This document shows positions 14,837 to 18,746 of a stretch of DNA of 18,746 nt, piece after piece. Under the pieces are notes generated by a model that saw only the letters and a program-made list of their open reading frames with translations, was not told the origin of the DNA and ran no database searches. Every line of letters begins with the position of its first letter. The first letter of the stretch is position 1. The DNA is from DATBIO01 sp036556965 (GTDB lineage: Bacteria > Acidobacteriota > Vicinamibacteria > Fen-336), in assembly GCA_036556965.1 (NCBI GenBank), contig DATBIO010000185.1, positions 1 to 18,746 of the forward strand, read 5' to 3'. A program made the translations under genes and the position numbers.

Positions 14837-14866
14837 GGGGGGAAACGCTGCGCCGCGTTTCCCCCT
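14837..14866 (+). terminator. Strong hairpin after glutamine synthetase
   Basis: GGGGGAAACGC (14838-14848) pairs perfectly with GCGTTTCCCCC (14855-14865) around a 6-nt loop, and a G-T pair extends the stem to 14837/14866. It starts 6 nt after the glnN stop. No T-run follows, but the position between convergent genes fits a terminator that could work for both strands. Confidence 0.6.
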
Positions 14867-14935
14867 CGACCCCCCTTCCTCGGGCGCGCCGCAGTGAATC
14901 CGTCGCGCCCTCGCGCCCGTTGCTTCCATCGGCGG

Positions 14936-16111
14936 CTAGAGCAGCAGGTCGCCGAGCAGGCGCAGGGAGAGCGCTTCGCGGGCGGGGACGAAGTCGCCCG
15001 CCACGCCCACCAGGCGGTCGGCCAGCGCCGGCCGGTCACGCAGGCGGCGCGCCACGTGGTCGGCCAGGGCGGGCCAGGCCACGATCCGCTGGAGCAGGCG
15101 GTTGAAGCGGAACTTGTCGCGCGTGGCGGCCAGGCGCGCCCGGTCGTAGGCTCGGAGGTCGGTCCCGTGGCGCAGGTGGGCGTCGGCCGCCTCCGCGGCC
15201 AGGCGCGCGCTGCGCAGGGCGAGGGTGACACCCTCGCCGGTGAAGGGATCGTAGAACCCGGCGGCGTCGCCCACGAGCAGGGCACCCGGCGCGGACAGGC
15301 GGCGGGCCGAGAGGGCCAGGGGGCCCACCGCCCGCGGCGGCTCCTCGAGCGTCGCCCCCTGCAGCCGCTCGGAGAGGCGGGGCCAGCGCGTGCGCAGGGC
15401 CTCGCAGTAGAAGGCCTGGAGGTCGCCCCCCGCCGCCGCCATGCTGCGGCGATCGAGGACGAAGGCCACGTTGGCCCGCGTGGGGGAAAGGGGCGCCACC
15501 CCGCAGTAGCCGCCGCCGCCCACGTGCATCTCGCCTTCCTCGGCGAGTCCCTGCATGCCTTCCCAGTAGCCGCGCACGGCGAACTTCCGCCAGGTGGCGT
15601 GCTCGCGCAGCAGCCCCAGCCTCCGCGCGATCACGCTGCGCCGGCCCTCCGCCGCCACCACCAGGCGCGCCTCCAGCCGCTGGGGTCCGCCGCCGTTCAC
15701 CGCCTCGACACCGCTCACGGCGCCCCCCGCGCGCACCACGCCGGTGACGCGCGTGCCCTCCGCCACCTCGACCCCGGACCTGCGCAGGCTTCCCAGCAGG
15801 ACGGCGTCGAGGTCCCGCCTCCGGGCGGCGAAGCCCGTGCGCCCCTCGCGGTAGCGCCCGCGGAAGGCGATCCCCGCGGGCGAGACCAGGCGCATGCCCC
15901 GCACGGGGTGGGGGCGCAGACCGCGCACGCCCGCCGCCACCCCCGCCTCCTCCAGCAGGGCCCAGGCCTCCGGAGAGACCGACTCGCCGCACACCTTGTC
16001 GCGCGGGAAGCGCGCCGCCTCCAGGAGGAGCACGTCGTGCCCGCGCTGGCGCAGGAAGAGGGCCACCGCCGCGCCCGCCGGCCCCCCGCCGGCCACGATG
16101 ACGTCCCTCAT
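14936..16111 (-). CDS. FAD-dependent oxidoreductase, geranylgeranyl-reductase-like
   Basis: A 391-residue flavoprotein of the geranylgeranyl reductase / aromatic hydroxylase superfamily. The N-terminal dinucleotide motif GGGPAGAA is at residues 8-15. The family segment KVCGESVSP is at about 39-47, and the second FAD motif LLVGDAAGFYDPFTGEG at about 278-294. Its ATG overlaps the stop of the methyltransferase gene (ATGA, 16108-16111), so translation is coupled. As last gene of a type III PKS operon it probably hydroxylates or reduces the polyketide product. Hydroxylation would parallel the flavoprotein SrsC of phenolic-lipid clusters. Whether it acts on rings or prenyl chains cannot be told from sequence. 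Confidence 0.88.
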   Translation of the reverse strand: MRDVIVAGGGPAGAAVALFLRQRGHDVLLLEAARFPRDKVCGESVSPEAWALLEEAGVAAGVRGLRPHPVRGMRLVSPAGIAFRGRYREGRTGFAARRRDLDAVLLGSLRRSGVEVAEGTRVTGVVRAGGAVSGVEAVNGGGPQRLEARLVVAAEGRRSVIARRLGLLREHATWRKFAVRGYWEGMQGLAEEGEMHVGGGGYCGVAPLSPTRANVAFVLDRRSMAAAGGDLQAFYCEALRTRWPRLSERLQGATLEEPPRAVGPLALSARRLSAPGALLVGDAAGFYDPFTGEGVTLALRSARLAAEAADAHLRHGTDLRAYDRARLAATRDKFRFNRLLQRIVAWPALADHVARRLRDRPALADRLVGVAGDFVPAREALSLRLLGDLLL

Positions 16112-16779
16112 CCCGCCTCCGCCACCGCCAGCAGGCGGTAGGGCCAGGAGCGGGAGACCCGCGCGCGCAGGCCGGCGGCGGCGAAAGCCGCGCGCAGCTC
16201 CTCCTCCGTGAACCCGCGCCGGATGGAGATGAGGCCGTCCTCCACGCTCACGCGCGAGCGGAACAGCGGCCGGAACAGCGCTCGCCCGAAGAGGTAGGGC
16301 ACCCAGGCGCGCCGCAGGTCGTTCACCACCAGCGCCCGGCGGGCCAGGGCGAAGAGGCCGCGCAGGAGGCCGGGGAGCGCCTCGTCCCCGAAGTGGTGGA
16401 GGAAGAGGGAGGCCGTGACCACGTCGAAGCTGCGCGGGGGGAACGGCAGCCGGTCGACGCCGGCCTGCACGGGCACCACCCCCGGAGGGGCTTCCCGGAG
16501 GTGAAGGAGCTTGGCGTCCAGGCCCACCGCGAGCATGGGCCGGCCCAGCGTCCGCACCACCGCCGCGGGCACGTCCGCCGATCCGCAGCCCACGTCGAGA
16601 AGGCGCGGACGGGGCGAGGCCTGGAGGAACGGCCGCACGGCGTCCAGGAAGGCCCCGCGGTTGCCCAGCCAGCGGTTGACGAAGCGGAGGTCGGCCAGGC
16701 TGGCCCGAGCCTCGTCGTCGGGGACGCCCATGTCGAGCAGCTCCGGCTCGTCGATCCGGCGCGCCAGGAGGCCGGGCAT
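16108..16779 (-). CDS. Class I SAM-dependent methyltransferase
   Basis: A 223-residue methyltransferase. Motif I is RLLDVGCGSADVP (about 59-71), the acidic residue ending strand 2 is in AVGLDAK, and the post-motif segment LPFPPRSFDVVTASLFLHHF is about 111-130. The last is typical of UbiE-like enzymes acting on quinone or polyketide rings. I chose the ATG at 16779; GTG at 16788 would add three residues. No good Shine-Dalgarno is visible, so translation probably follows the PKS gene, whose stop is about 20 nt upstream. It overlaps the oxidoreductase gene by 4 nt. It probably methylates the PKS product. Confidence 0.88.
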   Translation of the reverse strand: MPGLLARRIDEPELLDMGVPDDEARASLADLRFVNRWLGNRGAFLDAVRPFLQASPRPRLLDVGCGSADVPAAVVRTLGRPMLAVGLDAKLLHLREAPPGVVPVQAGVDRLPFPPRSFDVVTASLFLHHFGDEALPGLLRGLFALARRALVVNDLRRAWVPYLFGRALFRPLFRSRVSVEDGLISIRRGFTEEELRAAFAAAGLRARVSRSWPYRLLAVAEAG

Positions 16780-16799
16780 GCGGGGCACGCGATGACGCT

Positions 16800-17864
16800 C
16801 TAGGCGAACTCGAGCAGCGCGAGCTCCGCGCCGAAGCCGGGGCCGAAGGCCCCCAGCACGCCGCGCTCGCCCGGAAGCGGGCGATGGCAGCGGAGCACCT
16901 GGTCGAGCACGAACAGCACGGTGACGGAGCTCATGTTGCCGTGCTCGGAGAGCACCTCCTCCGTGGGCCGCAGGTGCTCGGGCGACAGGCCGAGGCGCTC
17001 GCTCATGACCTCGATGATGCGCCGGCCGCCCGGGTGGAGGATCCAGCGCGTCACGTCCTCCCGCCGCAGGCCGCGGGGGGCCAGGAAGTCCTCCACCGCG
17101 GGCAGCACCCGGCGGCGGATGAAGGGCGCCAGCTCGCGGTCCAGGATGATCTGGAGGCCGGGGTTGCGCAGGCGGAAGCCCATGAGGTGCGTGCTGTCGG
17201 GGAAGAACACGCTGGCCGCCTCGTCCAGGCGGCAGCGCGCGGCGGCGGCGCGGGGGTGGCCCGCCCCCACCATGACCACCGCCGCCCCGCCGTCGCCGAA
17301 GATGGCGGTGGAGACCACGTTGGCCGCGCTGCGGTCCCAGCGCTGGAAGGTCAGGCTGGACAGCTCGATGGCCAGCACGAGGGCCACGCCCTCGGGGTGG
17401 GCGGCGAGGTGGTCGGCGGACCGGGCCAGGCCGACCACGCCCCCCGCGCAGCCGCTCTCCGTGATGGGAAGGCGCGCCAGCCGCGGGCCCATCCGCAGCG
17501 CGTCGGCCACGTAGGCCTCCACCGCGGGGATCATGAAGCCCGTGCAGGAGACGGAGGTCACGAGGGTCACCTCGTTCGGCTCCAGCTCCGCGGCGCGCAG
17601 GGCGCGCCGGGCCAGGTCCACGCCGATCTCCACCGCGAAGTGGCGATAGCGGTCGGTCTGCCGCTCGAAGTCGCCGGGGTGGAACACCTCCTCGATGGGC
17701 ACCACGCTGGCGCGGTGCTTCACCCCCGCCGTCTGGTAGACCGAGAGGAGGCGCGCCGCCTGGGGATCCTCGGCCAGCCAGGCGCGGACCCACTCCGTCA
17801 CCTCGCCCTGCTCGTAGCGGAAGGGAGGGAGGAACCGCTCGATGGAGAGGATGCTGGCGCTCAC
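16800..17864 (-). CDS. Type III polyketide synthase (chalcone synthase-like)
   Basis: A 354-residue, normal-length type III PKS. These homodimeric ketosynthases extend a starter acyl-CoA with malonyl-CoA and cyclise the product to pyrones, resorcinols or similar. The catalytic triad is visible: Cys139 (ITESGCAGG), His277 (WILHPGG) and Asn310 (SEHGNMSS). The family C-terminus GAFGPGFGAELALL is also present. Start is GTG at 17864. It lies 48 nt after ssb and leads an operon with a methyltransferase and a flavoprotein. Starter unit and chain length cannot be predicted from sequence by eye; a fatty acyl starter is likely by analogy to phenolic-lipid clusters. Confidence 0.94.
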   Translation of the reverse strand: MSASILSIERFLPPFRYEQGEVTEWVRAWLAEDPQAARLLSVYQTAGVKHRASVVPIEEVFHPGDFERQTDRYRHFAVEIGVDLARRALRAAELEPNEVTLVTSVSCTGFMIPAVEAYVADALRMGPRLARLPITESGCAGGVVGLARSADHLAAHPEGVALVLAIELSSLTFQRWDRSAANVVSTAIFGDGGAAVVMVGAGHPRAAAARCRLDEAASVFFPDSTHLMGFRLRNPGLQIILDRELAPFIRRRVLPAVEDFLAPRGLRREDVTRWILHPGGRRIIEVMSERLGLSPEHLRPTEEVLSEHGNMSSVTVLFVLDQVLRCHRPLPGERGVLGAFGPGFGAELALLEFA

Positions 17865-17874
17865 CGTGGTGGAG

Positions 17875-17889
17875 GGGGCCCCGGGCCCC
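17875..17889. terminator. Short GC palindrome between ssb and PKS genes
   Basis: GGGGCC and GGCCCC flank a CCG loop in the 48-nt gap after the ssb stop. It could attenuate or end the ssb transcript before the PKS operon, but lacks a T-run. Confidence 0.3.
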
Positions 17890-17912
17890 GTGGCTTCACA
17901 CGTCGCTGGACA

Positions 17913-18353
17913 CTAGAAGGGGACGTCGTCGTCGGTGGCCTGGAAGTCGTCGGGCGGGCCCCCGCCCTCGGGCCCGCGCGGCCCGCCCTCTCCGCGGCCG
18001 CCACCCTCGCCGCGCTGGCCCAGCAGGACCAGGCGCGAGTTCGGCCCGCCGATGTGGATCTTGGTGGTGTTCCGCTTGTTGCCGTCCTTGTCCGTCCACT
18101 CGTCGTAACGGATGGAGCCCTCGACGTAGACCTGGCGCCCCTTGCTCAGGTAGTCGCGGGCCACCTGCGCCGCCTTGCCGAAGACCTCGACGCGGTGCCA
18201 CTCCGTGCGCTCCTGCTTCTGCCCGGCGCGGTCGGTCCAGCGCTCGCTGGTGGCCAGGGAGAAGTTGGCGATGGGCTCGCCCCCCTGCGTGTAGCGGATC
18301 TCCGGATCCCGCCCCAGGTTGCCGATGAGGATCACTCGGTTGACGCTCGCCAT
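17913..18353 (-). CDS. ssb: Single-stranded DNA-binding protein
   Basis: A 146-residue SSB. The OB fold spans residues 1 to about 110, opening ASVNRVILIGNLGRDPEIRY, with the family segments ANFSLATSERW, EWHRVEVFGKAAQVARDYL and GRQVYVEGSIRY. A Gly/Arg/Glu-rich linker follows, then the acidic tip DDDVPF that recruits replication and repair partners. It binds ssDNA as a tetramer. AAGGA lies just upstream of the ATG. It stands between the cpoB-like gene and the PKS operon, all on the - strand. Confidence 0.97.
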   Translation of the reverse strand: MASVNRVILIGNLGRDPEIRYTQGGEPIANFSLATSERWTDRAGQKQERTEWHRVEVFGKAAQVARDYLSKGRQVYVEGSIRYDEWTDKDGNKRNTTKIHIGGPNSRLVLLGQRGEGGGRGEGGPRGPEGGGPPDDFQATDDDVPF

Positions 18354-18411
18354 GGCTTCCTTTCTCTTGCACGACGCGGGGGCATCGCCGTGAGCGCTCC
18401 CGCGCCCGCCG

Positions 18412-18746
18412 CTATTCGGGACCCAGCTTCTCGCGCGCCTTGCGGCCGGCCTCCGAGTTCGGGTAACGCTCCACCACCTGCCGGTACTCGGCCACCGCCT
18501 CGCGCCGGCGCCCCAGCCGCTCCAGGGCCACCGCCTTCTTGAAGCGCGCGTCGGGCAGCTTGTCGCTGGAGGGGTACTCCCGCAGGAGCAGGTTCCAGGC
18601 CTCGACCGCCGGCGGGTACTGCTTCTTGGCGTAGTGGCACTCGCCGATCCAGTACTGCGCGTTGTCGCTGAGCTCGCTCTCCGGGAAGAGCCGCAGGAAC
18701 TCCTGGTACTCCTGCATGGCGAGGTCGTAGTTGCCGCGCGCGTAGT
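18412..18746 (-). CDS. Tetratricopeptide-repeat protein, CpoB/YbgF-like (C-terminal part)
   Basis: About 111 residues are visible; the frame is open to the window edge, so the N-terminus lies outside. Three TPR units can be followed: YDLAMQEYQEFLRLFPES, then NAQYWIGECHYAKKQYPPAVEAWNLLLREYPSS, then DARFKKAVALERLGRRREAVAEYRQVVERYPNS. The pattern NAQYWIGE plus YP-S spacing matches the C-terminal TPR domain of CpoB/YbgF, which coordinates outer-membrane constriction with peptidoglycan synthesis next to the Tol-Pal system. BamD-like or other Tol-Pal-associated TPR proteins are alternatives, and tol/pal genes would be expected beyond the window. Confidence 0.8.
   Translation of the reverse strand, partial: YARGNYDLAMQEYQEFLRLFPESELSDNAQYWIGECHYAKKQYPPAVEAWNLLLREYPSSDKLPDARFKKAVALERLGRRREAVAEYRQVVERYPNSEAGRKAREKLGPE

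Noticed and set aside
12905..16141. Very long + strand frame (over 1000 codons) overlapping glutamine synthetase and the oxidoreductase
   Set aside because: It has low-complexity composition and overlaps two well-supported genes in other frames; it is an artefact of high GC.
16780..17793. Long open frame on the - strand continuing upstream of the methyltransferase through the PKS gene
   Set aside because: Its translation in this part is Gly/Pro/Arg/Ala-rich without family motifs, while the overlapping PKS frame has a complete catalytic triad. It is a GC-driven shadow.

Overview
This is an 18.7-kb window of very GC-rich bacterial DNA (third codon positions almost all G or C) and largely a conserved chromosomal core. 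The gene content points to a Gram-negative bacterium of the Myxococcota/Acidobacteriota type: a cluster of rpoN, long hpf, hprK, rapZ and a regulatory PTS, a CpoB/YbgF-like protein, several lipoproteins, a fused alpha/beta 2-oxoacid dehydrogenase E1, type III glutamine synthetase and a type III polyketide synthase operon. The exact phylum cannot be fixed from the sequence alone. I see no tRNA, rRNA, CRISPR array or intact insertion sequence.

Region 1 (1-6303, + strand) is one tightly packed regulatory operon: sigma-54 (3' part), ribosome hibernation factor, HPr kinase/phosphorylase, RapZ, mannose-family EIIA, HPr, PTS enzyme I and a small cupin. No EIIB or EIIC transporter is present, so the PTS phosphorelay looks regulatory, with HPr carrying both His15 and the HprK target Ser46. 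Enzyme I has altered residues in its PEP-binding half.

Region 2 (6304-9814) is a loosely packed, accessory-looking pocket, read mostly on the - strand. It holds two small lipoproteins, an ICMT-like membrane methyltransferase, a four-helix membrane protein and gene debris. The debris includes a decayed DsrE-family gene with a twin-arginine signal, broken by frameshifts, an internal deletion, a UGA at the expected redox cysteine and a 29-bp palindromic insertion. A second, similar but less certain remnant lies at 9067-9261.

Region 3 (9815-14831) has a fused E1 dehydrogenase (-) divergent from a YceI-like periplasmic lipid-binding protein and a type III glutamine synthetase (+), followed by a strong hairpin.

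Region 4 (14936-18746, - strand) runs cpoB-like gene (partial), ssb, type III PKS, class I methyltransferase, FAD-dependent oxidoreductase. The last three form a coupled operon with the same PKS, methyltransferase, flavoprotein order as phenolic-lipid (alkylresorcinol/alkylquinone) clusters such as Streptomyces griseus srsABC, and probably make a modified aromatic polyketide lipid.
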